Positions 1 through 5,196 of a stretch of DNA of 5,662 bases are shown piece by piece. The notes under the pieces are model-generated. The model saw only the letters and a program-made list of their open reading frames with translations, was not told the origin of the DNA and did not search any database. The DNA is taken from assembly GCA_021156265.1 (NCBI GenBank), contig JAJNBR010000203.1, positions 1 to 5,662 on the forward strand. The letters run 5' to 3'. Each line of letters starts with the position of its first letter. The first letter of the stretch is position 1. The DNA comes from Flavipsychrobacter sp. GTDB lineage: Bacteria; Bacteroidota; Bacteroidia; Chitinophagales; Chitinophagaceae. The position numbers were made by a program, and so were the translations under genes.

Positions 1-13
1 TAAGAGAGAGTCT

Positions 14-214
14 ATGCAGTTCCAAATTGCAAAAACAGAACCAATAACCGGTATTGCTGTAAACAGAGGCAGAATATCCAGGAGGATCAAATCGCTTTAC
101 CACGACATTTATGACCGTTTGTTCACACTAAGGGAGGTGGAAGTGACCATAGAAGAAAGGGGCAACCAACTAGTGTACACTTACAAAAAGGATGGCTACG
201 TTCGTAAAGCCTGA
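14..214 (+). CDS. Small hypothetical protein (66 aa from this ATG; 5' end uncertain)
   Basis: I do not recognise this protein. It is short, basic and charged, with no signal peptide, membrane segment or cysteine. The middle (LYHDIYDRLFTLREVEVTIEE) looks like an amphipathic helix running into a strand, and the C-terminus (QLVYTYKKDGYVRKA) looks like a strand with a basic tail. The ATG at 14 follows a purine-rich stretch (AGAGAGAG, 4-11), but that is only 2-3 bases from the start, too close for a good ribosome binding site. There is no in-frame stop between the left edge and this ATG, so the reading frame may continue upstream and this could be the C-terminal part of a longer gene. It stops 53 bases before bshC and points the same way, with a separate promoter between them. 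The alternative is a chance open frame. The balanced, protein-like composition favours a real gene, but only moderately. Confidence 0.5.
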   Translation: MQFQIAKTEPITGIAVNRGRISRRIKSLYHDIYDRLFTLREVEVTIEERGNQLVYTYKKDGYVRKA

Positions 215-248
215 TTGGATTTCCCTATCAGGGTATAATATAACTTTG
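215..248 (+). promoter_or_regulatory. Bacteroidota-type promoter for bshC (TTG ... TAACTTTG)
   Basis: TAACTTTG at 241-248 matches the Bacteroidota -7 consensus TAnnTTTG exactly. A TTG at 215-217 could be the -33 element, with 23 bases between them, at the long end of the accepted range. The final G of the -7 element is 19 bases before the GTG at 268, which predicts a leader of only about a dozen bases. A second, weaker element (TAACTTCG, 261-268) abuts that GTG and would fit the alternative start at 292. The first element is the better match. Confidence 0.45.
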
Positions 249-259
249 GAATACAGCAG

Positions 260-272
260 TTAACTTCGTGCC
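260..272 (+). repeat. 13-base near-repeat at a gene start (copy 1)
   Basis: TTAACTTCGTGCC here and TTAATTTCGTGCC at 5181-5193 differ at one base and both sit at the 5' edge of a coding region. In this copy the GTG is a candidate bshC start; in the other it is out of frame with the glycosyltransferase. A shared promoter element of TAnnTTYG type explains both better than a shared start codon. It could be chance. Confidence 0.3.
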
Positions 273-1893
273 TGCCAAAACAACCAGCACAGTGCAGCGG
301 AGCTTTACTTACCTGCCATATTCCGATACGGGGTACTTTTCCCCGCTTGTTACCGACTATCTTTCGGGGAGCCCGAAAATGGCGCCGTTTATCAATTATA
401 CTCCCGATGTAACAGGACTGCAAAAAGCTATCAGCGATCGCCAAAGCTACTCTATCGACCGGCAAACACTGGCTGAAACACTTACGCAGCAGTATGACAA
501 TACCAAGCTGGATGACGCGGTTAAAACCAACATCGCTCTTCTGCGCAAACCTACCACGTTTACAGTATGTACGGCACATCAACCCAATCTGCTTACTGGC
601 TATCTCTATTTTGTTTATAAAATAGTGCATGCAATAAAGCTGGCAGCAGAACTGAAAACCATGTACCCGCAGCATGACTTCGTACCTGTGTATTATATGG
701 GTAGCGAGGACAATGACCTGGATGAACTGGGCGTTTTCAATTACCAGAACAAAAAATGGCGCTGGGATGCTGATGGACAAACAGGCGCGGTAGGCAGAAT
801 GAGTACCTCAAGCCTTAAACCGTTGCTGGGTGAACTATTCAAGGTGATGGGCCCTCCCGGCAAACAGCTGGATGAGCTCAAAGAGATGCTGACCAAAGCA
901 TACCTGGAGCATGAAACTATAGGTAGCGCAACGCGCTTCCTGGTAAATCAACTATTCGGGCGCTATGGGCTGATAGTGCTTGATCCAGATGATGCCTCGT
1001 TCAAAAAGCCAGTCATAGAGATTATTAAAGACGACCTGCTGCAGCAAACTGCATTTGGACTGGTAACAGCGCAGATCGAAAGACTGGAACAGCATTATAA
1101 AGCGCAGGCTCACCCGCGTCCCATCAACCTGTTTTATATGAATGGCAACATGCGCGAGCGGATAGAAAAACAGGGAGAACAATGGACTGTTGTGAATCAA
1201 AACACTTCGTGGAATGAACAACAGCTTATGGCTGAAGTGGACGAACATCCCGAGCGCTTCAGCCCGAATGTGATCTTACGGGGCTTACTCCAGGAGCGAA
1301 TACTGCCCAACGTCGCTTTCATTGGCGGGGGCGCTGAAGTAGCTTACTGGTTGCAGTTGAGACCTGTGTTTGACCATTACAAAATATTCTATCCTGCAAT
1401 ACTGCTACGGCAGTCGGTACAGTGGCTACAACCTGCGCAAACCAAAATGCGCGAGAGAACAGGCCTGGCTGCTGAGGAAATATTCATAGACGAGGGAAGG
1501 TTGATGCGAGGATACCTGTTGCGACACGGCAACGACCAGTGGCAAACCGGCTCAGAGATGACTGCTATGGCAAACGTTATGGAACAACTGAAACAAAAAG
1601 CAGTTTCGCTTGATGTTACCTTGAGAAGTTCTGCCGAAGCTGCTTTGGCTAAGATCAAACATCAACTTGAAGTGCTGGAGAAAAAAATGCTGCGTGCCGA
1701 AAAGAAAAAAATGCATACAGAGCTGGCACGCATTACCCGCATGAAAGAAAGTCTGTTTCCCGGCAGCAGCCTCCAAGAGCGAAAAGAGAACGTCATCGAG
1801 TATTTTCTTCAATACGGACACAGCTTTACTGATGTATTGTACGATGCTTTTCAACCACTTAGAAACGAATTCCTTATTGTGGAAGAAAAATAG
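268..1893 (+). CDS. bshC: Bacillithiol biosynthesis cysteine-adding enzyme BshC
   Basis: BshC catalyses the last step of bacillithiol synthesis in the cytoplasm, joining L-cysteine to glucosaminyl-malate. The 541-residue length is normal for the family. Visible family blocks are the N-terminal LPYSDTGYFSPLVTDYL (16-32), TAHQPNLLTGYLYFVYK (102-118; the family usually reads TGQQPG or similar), the core FVPVYYMGSEDNDLDEL (138-154), FIGGGAEVAYWLQLRP (351-366), a charged coiled coil (about 437-495) and the C-terminal LFPGSSLQERKEN (496-508). The start at 268 is GTG. A GTG at 292 would give MQRSFTYLPY, closer to the usual short N-terminus, so the first eight residues (MPAKTTST) may be untranslated leader. 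Neither site has a clear Shine-Dalgarno sequence. bshA and bshB are not in the window, so the rest of the pathway must be encoded elsewhere if the cell makes bacillithiol. The family call is firm; the start codon is not. Confidence 0.95.
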   Translation: MPAKTTSTVQRSFTYLPYSDTGYFSPLVTDYLSGSPKMAPFINYTPDVTGLQKAISDRQSYSIDRQTLAETLTQQYDNTKLDDAVKTNIALLRKPTTFTVCTAHQPNLLTGYLYFVYKIVHAIKLAAELKTMYPQHDFVPVYYMGSEDNDLDELGVFNYQNKKWRWDADGQTGAVGRMSTSSLKPLLGELFKVMGPPGKQLDELKEMLTKAYLEHETIGSATRFLVNQLFGRYGLIVLDPDDASFKKPVIEIIKDDLLQQTAFGLVTAQIERLEQHYKAQAHPRPINLFYMNGNMRERIEKQGEQWTVVNQNTSWNEQQLMAEVDEHPERFSPNVILRGLLQERILPNVAFIGGGAEVAYWLQLRPVFDHYKIFYPAILLRQSVQWLQPAQTKMRERTGLAAEEIFIDEGRLMRGYLLRHGNDQWQTGSEMTAMANVMEQLKQKAVSLDVTLRSSAEAALAKIKHQLEVLEKKMLRAEKKKMHTELARITRMKESLFPGSSLQERKENVIEYFLQYGHSFTDVLYDAFQPLRNEFLIVEEK

Positions 1894-1925
1894 CCTGAAA
1901 CAGTTTTAAAAGGCACAGTTTTTGC

Positions 1926-1933
1926 GATTTTTG
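1926..1933 (+). promoter_or_regulatory. Weak -7-like element before the outer-membrane protein gene
   Basis: GATTTTTG matches TAnnTTTG at five of six fixed positions and ends 22 bases before the ATG at 1956. There is no convincing -33 TTG: a TTT at 1904-1906 is at suitable spacing (19 bases) but lacks the G. No hairpin terminator separates bshC from this gene in the 62-base gap, so read-through from bshC is also possible. Confidence 0.25.
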
Positions 1934-1955
1934 TCTCAATATCAAACACACATTT

Positions 1956-2594
1956 ATGATCAGCAAAAAGTTACGTTTAGCACTTATTGGTTTATTGTTT
2001 CCCGCGTTCTCATTCGCGCAGGCACTGAATGCAGTCACAGCTGCTTCGCCCATCGATGTTGACCTGGGTATCAAGATCGGCGCAAATTTTTCTAAACTCG
2101 AGGGAAGTATATTTGATGACAAGTACCGCACCGGCTTTTTGGGCGGTGCGTTTGGCGGTGTAAAGTTTGGTAAGTATGGTGTGTCTGCTGAATTGCTGTA
2201 TAGCCGTACTCAGTTCACGTACAGGCCTGCTTCCTTGCCCGCTTCATTTTTCAATAATCCCAGCGACACGGCTAAAGCAAACACTTTTGCTATCAGCAAT
2301 CTGAGCATACCGGTGCTGTTCAATGTTAAAATAGCAGGTCCGCTGTGGTTCCAGGTAGGCCCTCAATACACAAATCTTATCAGCATTGGCGATGAGAACG
2401 GCCTATTGAAAGATGTGAATGATGTATTTAAAAACGGCGATATTTCCGGCGTACTCGGTCTTCAGCTAAATGTTACCAAACTAAATGTAGGAGCACGTTA
2501 TATCATGGGCTTTTCCAACATGAACGCATCGGGCGCAAGCGATAGCTGGAAGAATAGGACCATACAGCTGCATGTTGGTTATGCATTCCTGTAG
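1956..2594 (+). CDS. Secreted outer-membrane beta-barrel protein (OMP_b-brl_2 / PorT-like fold)
   Basis: This is a 212-residue exported protein, probably a small eight- or ten-stranded outer-membrane barrel. Residues 1-21 form a signal peptide: basic MISKKLR, hydrophobic LALIGLLFPAF, then SFA with cleavage before Q22. The barrel begins with VDLGIKIGANFSKLEG (35-50), the usual opening strand of this family. Alternating, glycine- and aromatic-rich strands follow: GFLGGAFGGVKFGKYGVSAELLYSR (60-84), LSIPVLFNVKIAGPLWFQVGPQY (116-138), GVLGLQLNVTKLNVGARYIMGFSNM (165-189) and the terminal IQLHVGYAFL. A C-terminal strand ending near an aromatic residue suits recognition by the Bam machinery. Such proteins are very common in Bacteroidota and usually lack an assigned role, and I cannot name a ligand. 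The gene stands alone between bshC and a convergent small lipoprotein gene. The fold call is strong; function is unknown. Confidence 0.88.
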   Translation: MISKKLRLALIGLLFPAFSFAQALNAVTAASPIDVDLGIKIGANFSKLEGSIFDDKYRTGFLGGAFGGVKFGKYGVSAELLYSRTQFTYRPASLPASFFNNPSDTAKANTFAISNLSIPVLFNVKIAGPLWFQVGPQYTNLISIGDENGLLKDVNDVFKNGDISGVLGLQLNVTKLNVGARYIMGFSNMNASGASDSWKNRTIQLHVGYAFL

Positions 2595-2606
2595 TGGATT
2601 TACTAA

Positions 2607-2658
2607 CCAATAAAATACAATAGAGAAGGGGCTGCCTGGCAGCCCCTTCTCTATTGTA
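2607..2658 (-). terminator. Long perfect hairpin terminator between convergent genes, best oriented for the minus strand
   Basis: The arms 2616-2636 and 2638-2658 are perfect inverted repeats with GC-rich tops (GGGGCTGCC / GGCAGCCCC); in practice the apex CTG forms a three-base loop. Read on the minus strand, the stem is followed at once by TTTTATTGG (2615 down to 2607), a reasonable U-rich tract. Read on the plus strand, it is followed by AAAAAAA instead. It therefore best ends the leftward lipoprotein transcript. It may also help stop or stabilise the outer-membrane protein mRNA, whose stop codon is 21 bases before the stem. Confidence 0.8.
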
Positions 2659-2723
2659 AAAAAACGTCAACCCGGTACTGTCAGTAAGGATTAATCAGCC
2701 AAACGACTATACCATAAACAGGA

Positions 2724-2752
2724 ATAGGTTGATGCCTAGAGCACCAACCTAT
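2724..2752 (-). other. Hairpin in the 3' region of the small lipoprotein transcript
   Basis: Arms 2724-2735 (ATAGGTTGATGC) and 2741-2752 (GCACCAACCTAT) pair around a five-base loop. The single non-Watson-Crick position (2732 with 2744) is an A/C mismatch in a plus-strand RNA but a G-U wobble in a minus-strand RNA, so the full 12-pair stem forms only in the leftward transcript. It lies 24 bases beyond the lipoprotein stop codon. The following minus-strand bases (TCCTGTTTA) are a poor U-tract, so it is more likely a 3'-UTR structure or weak first terminator than the main one. Confidence 0.5.
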
Positions 2753-2776
2753 CTATGACTGTGAAAATCAAATTAA

Positions 2777-2914
2777 TTAGCGAATAAAGGAAGATGCCTG
2801 CAACTTATTCGGGCAACCATATTTTTTACTTCCACTACATGAAGCTACAAACATTGCCATCACAACAACTGCCACCACGGGGATCAAACGACGAAAACGA
2901 AAAATTGCTTGCAT
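2777..2914 (-). CDS. Small lipoprotein, 45 aa (unrecognised family)
   Basis: This reading frame is short but has the layout of a Bacteroidota lipoprotein. An N-terminal segment carrying four arginines or so (MQAIFRFRRL) is followed by a hydrophobic stretch, IPVVAVVVMAMF (11-22), and a lipobox VASC with the acylated cysteine at residue 26. The mature peptide would be only 20 residues, SGSKKYGCPNKLQASSFIR after the lipid-bearing Cys, with one further cysteine in YGCPN. Signal peptidase II processing and membrane anchoring are inferred from the motif. I do not know its function. Context supports a real gene: it is divergent from mpl across 69 bases with its own -7-like element, has a stem that is complete only in its RNA, and ends at a strong hairpin with U-rich sequence on its side. 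No Shine-Dalgarno is seen, as is usual here. The main alternative is a chance short frame, which would have to produce a complete lipobox signal by accident. Confidence 0.75.
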   Translation of the reverse strand: MQAIFRFRRLIPVVAVVVMAMFVASCSGSKKYGCPNKLQASSFIR

Positions 2915-2934
2915 AAATTGGTACTTGACTTATG

Positions 2935-2942
2935 TAAATGTA
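2935..2942 (-). promoter_or_regulatory. -7-like element for the small lipoprotein gene
   Basis: On the minus strand this reads TACATTTA, matching TAnnTTTG except for the final base. It is 20 bases from the ATG at 2914, the same distance seen for other genes in the window. No TTG is found upstream at normal spacing, so the assignment rests on position and the -7 match only. Confidence 0.3.
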
Positions 2943-2955
2943 AAAAAAGCTTGTG

Positions 2956-2963
2956 TTACTTTG
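2956..2963 (+). promoter_or_regulatory. -7-like element for mpl
   Basis: TTACTTTG matches TAnnTTTG at five of six fixed positions and ends 20 bases before the mpl ATG. The nearest upstream TTG (2925-2927) is 28 bases away, too far for a standard -33. The element is 13 bases from the oppositely oriented lipoprotein element, so two polymerases could hardly occupy both sites at once. Confidence 0.35.
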
Positions 2964-2983
2964 TGCTAAGTTAATAAATTTTA

Positions 2984-4342
2984 ATGAAGAGAATACACTT
3001 TATCGCCATAGGCGGAGCGATAATGCACCAACTGGCATTGGCGCTAAAAAGGCAGGGAAATATTGTAACAGGCAGCGACGATGAGATCAATGACCCTGCG
3101 AAGAGCAATTTAGCGGCCGCAGGCCTTTTACCGGAGCATCCAGGCTGGTTTCCGGAGAAGATCACCGGGGATTTAGACGCAATAGTATTGGGAATGCACG
3201 CGAAGGCTGATAATCCAGAGTTATTGGCAGCTCAATCCCTCAATGTCCCAATATATTCTTTTCCTCAATACGTCTATGAAGTAAGCAAGGATAAAAAGCG
3301 TATAGTAGTAGCAGGAAGCCATGGGAAGACGACCATCACATCCATGATTATGCACATACTGAAGTCGCGCGGTATAGATTTCGACTACCTGGTGGGAGCA
3401 AAAGTGCAGGGCTTTAGTGAATCTGTAAGGCTTACGGATGCTCCCCTTATCATCCTGGAGGGCGATGAGTACCCTGCCTCTGTTATCGAAAAACGACCGA
3501 AGATATTCTTTTACCACCCGCATATTTCAGTGCTCAGCGGTATCGCCTGGGACCATATAAACGTTTTCCCTACATACGATAACTACCGCAGCCAATTTGA
3601 ACAATACCTGGTAGGTATTGACGAAGGCAGCCCGGTATTCTACAACAATAAAGACGAGGAGGTGCGCAGTGTGATCGTAAGGTCGGGCGGCCACCTGAAT
3701 ACTATTCCCTACTCGATGCCTAAATACCACTACGAGATGGGTCAGGCGGTATTAGATACCCCCGGAGGTCCGGTGCCGGTCTCTGTATTTGGCAGCCACA
3801 ACCTGCTGAATATGCAGGCAGCCATTGCGGTTTGTATGGAACTGGGCGTAAGCGAAACGGATTGTTATAGCGCTATCGCTTCATTTACCGGGGCTGCCCG
3901 CAGGCTGGAAAAGTTATTTGAGACCAAAGACATCATCGCCTTCAGGGATTTTGCTCATGCACCATCGAAGCTAAAAGCCACGCTGGATGCGGTACGCGAA
4001 GCATGGAGCGACCATACGCTCATAGCATGTTTTGAACTGCATACCTACAGCAGCCTCAGCGAGCAGTTTTTGAGCCATTATACACATAGCATGGACTCTG
4101 CCGACAAGGCTGTGGTCTATTTCAGTCATCATGCTTTGTCACTGAAAGGGCTGCCCGGGCTGGACAAGCAGACTGTGCACAAATATTTTGGACGTGAAGA
4201 CCTTATTGTAACCGACGAAAAACCGGAATTGGAACAGGCAGTTAAAAATCTGGTGAAAGAGGCAGAAAAACCTATTTGTCTTTTGCTAATGAGCTCGGGA
4301 ACTTTCGATGGAATTGACTGGAATGCCGTAAGTTCGCAGTAA
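2984..4342 (+). CDS. mpl: UDP-N-acetylmuramate:L-Ala-gamma-D-Glu-meso-DAP ligase (Mpl-type Mur ligase)
   Basis: Mpl recycles murein by using ATP to attach the salvaged tripeptide L-Ala-gamma-D-Glu-meso-DAP to UDP-MurNAc in the cytoplasm. The 452-residue length fits Mpl. An N-terminal Rossmann-like domain begins IHFIAIGGAIMHQLALAL (4-21). The central ATPase domain has the P-loop GSHGKTT (111-117), the acidic ILEGDEYPAS (157-166) and IAWDHINVFPTYDNY (187-201), where MurC/Mpl enzymes have the EhxDH-type site. SHNLLNMQAA (271-280) and GAARRLE (303-309) mark the approach to the C-terminal domain, which starts with RDFAHAPSK (321-329). E. coli Mpl and MurC have DFAHHP or DYAHHP here, so the second His is Ala. 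The start fits the family and follows an AT-rich leader. The exonuclease gene begins 10 bases after its stop. MurC is the close alternative, but the DFAH signature and length favour Mpl; substrate specificity in this lineage is inferred. Confidence 0.88.
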   Translation: MKRIHFIAIGGAIMHQLALALKRQGNIVTGSDDEINDPAKSNLAAAGLLPEHPGWFPEKITGDLDAIVLGMHAKADNPELLAAQSLNVPIYSFPQYVYEVSKDKKRIVVAGSHGKTTITSMIMHILKSRGIDFDYLVGAKVQGFSESVRLTDAPLIILEGDEYPASVIEKRPKIFFYHPHISVLSGIAWDHINVFPTYDNYRSQFEQYLVGIDEGSPVFYNNKDEEVRSVIVRSGGHLNTIPYSMPKYHYEMGQAVLDTPGGPVPVSVFGSHNLLNMQAAIAVCMELGVSETDCYSAIASFTGAARRLEKLFETKDIIAFRDFAHAPSKLKATLDAVREAWSDHTLIACFELHTYSSLSEQFLSHYTHSMDSADKAVVYFSHHALSLKGLPGLDKQTVHKYFGREDLIVTDEKPELEQAVKNLVKEAEKPICLLLMSSGTFDGIDWNAVSSQ

Positions 4343-4352
4343 AATAGCGTGC

Positions 4353-5144
4353 ATGGCTCAACTTTTACTCAAGCGCCCCATCATCTTCTTCGATCTTGAA
4401 ACTACCGGCACCGATGCAGCCAAAGACCGCATTGTAGAGCTGGCATTAGTCAAACTAATGACAGATGGCACCAGGGAGAAGTATGTAAGAAGGATAAACC
4501 CCGGCATGCCTATACCTCCATCTTCTACAGCCATTCACGGAATATCGGACGACGATGTAAAAGATTGCCCCCATTTCAAACAGATAGCAAAAGACCTGCA
4601 TGACTGGATGAAAGGCTGCGACCTCGGCGGATATGCATCCAGCAAATTTGACATTCCGCTGCTTGCCGAAGAATTTTTGCGCGCAGGTGTGAACGTCGAT
4701 TTTACGGAGCGCCACATGATAGACGTACAGCAGATATTTTTCAAAATGGAGAGCCGTACGTTAAGCGCAGCATATAATTTCTACTGCGACAAAACGCTTG
4801 AAAATGCCCACAGTGCTGAAGCTGATATTATGGCAACGATCGAAGTGCTGGAGGCGCAACTTGACCGTTACAATGATCTGAGCCAGGATGTAAAGGCACT
4901 TCATGAGTTTACAGGCGGTGAACAACTTGTCGACTACGCCCGCCGCCTTGTTATGAAAGACGGTCATGCGGTCTTTAATTTCGGCAAGCACAAGGGCCGG
5001 AAGGTAGAAGATATCTTTACCGAGGAACCTCAATACTACGACTGGATGATGCAAGCCGATTTCGCGCTGCATACTAAGCAAAAGATATCGGAAATCCTCA
5101 ATCGTATGAAGTTGCAGAAATCAGGGTTAAAGACAAACATTTAA
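4353..5144 (+). CDS. DEDDh 3'-5' exonuclease with ExoX-like C-terminal domain
   Basis: This is a cytoplasmic nuclease of the DnaQ/Pol III epsilon superfamily, expected to remove nucleotides from 3' ends using two metal ions. Exo I is IFFDLETTG (11-19; Asp14 and Glu16). PPSSTAIHGISDDDV (55-69) is the usual segment after it. Exo II is GYASSKFDIPLL (93-104; Asp100), with GYASSKFD where many relatives have GHN-x-x-FD. Exo III is HSAEADIMAT (153-162; His153 and Asp158). All four metal ligands and the catalytic histidine are present. After a linker, residues 205-250 (HAVFNFGKHKGRKVEDI and PQYYDWMMQ) resemble the C-terminal domain found in ExoX-like exonucleases. This makes a proofreading epsilon subunit less likely than a stand-alone repair or nucleic-acid-turnover enzyme. 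It starts 10 bases after the mpl stop with no promoter-like element between them, so co-transcription is likely. The natural substrate is not known from sequence. Confidence 0.88.
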   Translation: MAQLLLKRPIIFFDLETTGTDAAKDRIVELALVKLMTDGTREKYVRRINPGMPIPPSSTAIHGISDDDVKDCPHFKQIAKDLHDWMKGCDLGGYASSKFDIPLLAEEFLRAGVNVDFTERHMIDVQQIFFKMESRTLSAAYNFYCDKTLENAHSAEADIMATIEVLEAQLDRYNDLSQDVKALHEFTGGEQLVDYARRLVMKDGHAVFNFGKHKGRKVEDIFTEEPQYYDWMMQADFALHTKQKISEILNRMKLQKSGLKTNI

Positions 5145-5146
5145 CG

Positions 5147-5189
5147 TTGCTTTTTGCATAATTCATTATTTTGGTGCTTTTTAATTTCG
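5147..5189 (+). promoter_or_regulatory. Promoter-like elements before the glycosyltransferase gene
   Basis: Two overlapping possibilities are visible. TTATTTTG (5166-5173) matches TAnnTTTG at five of six positions, has a TTG at 5147-5149 sixteen bases upstream, and ends 23 bases before the TTG start. TAATTTCG (5182-5189) also matches at five of six and would place transcription almost at the start codon, giving a nearly leaderless mRNA. No terminator hairpin is present in the 52-base gap after the exonuclease, so read-through is also possible. Confidence 0.3.
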
Positions 5190-5193
5190 TGCC
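5181..5193 (+). repeat. 13-base near-repeat at a gene start (copy 2)
   Basis: TTAATTTCGTGCC matches the copy at 260-272 in 12 of 13 bases and ends three bases before the TTG start of the glycosyltransferase. See the first copy for interpretation. Confidence 0.3.
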
Positions 5194-5196
5194 CTC

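Noticed and set aside
130..145. AGGGAGGTGG followed by an in-frame GTG at 143, resembling a strong ribosome binding site and internal start
   Set aside because: It would leave only 23 residues of the small protein, and genes in this lineage rarely depend on Shine-Dalgarno pairing; it also translates naturally as LREVEV within the frame.
210..232. Inverted repeat CCTGAT / ATCAGG as a terminator after the first small gene
   Set aside because: Only six pairs with an 11-base loop and no following T-tract; it overlaps the stop codon and the bshC promoter.
196..780. Long open frame (194 codons) antisense to the start of bshC
   Set aside because: It lies wholly opposite a firmly identified gene for most of its length, is rich in Cys, His and Ile as antisense translations often are, and shows no recognisable domain or promoter.
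1894..1955. Possible terminator between bshC and the outer-membrane protein (GCCT ... AGGC around TTTTAAAA)
   Set aside because: The outer arms are four bases and the inner symmetry leaves no proper loop; not a credible hairpin.
2724..2752. The smaller hairpin as an operator or plus-strand terminator
   Set aside because: On the plus strand it has an internal A/C mismatch and no T-tract, and it is 130 bases past the plus-strand gene; the minus-strand RNA interpretation fits better.
2732..2758. Short plus-strand frame starting ATGCCTAGAGC
   Set aside because: It ends after eight codons and falls inside the hairpin; no coding evidence.
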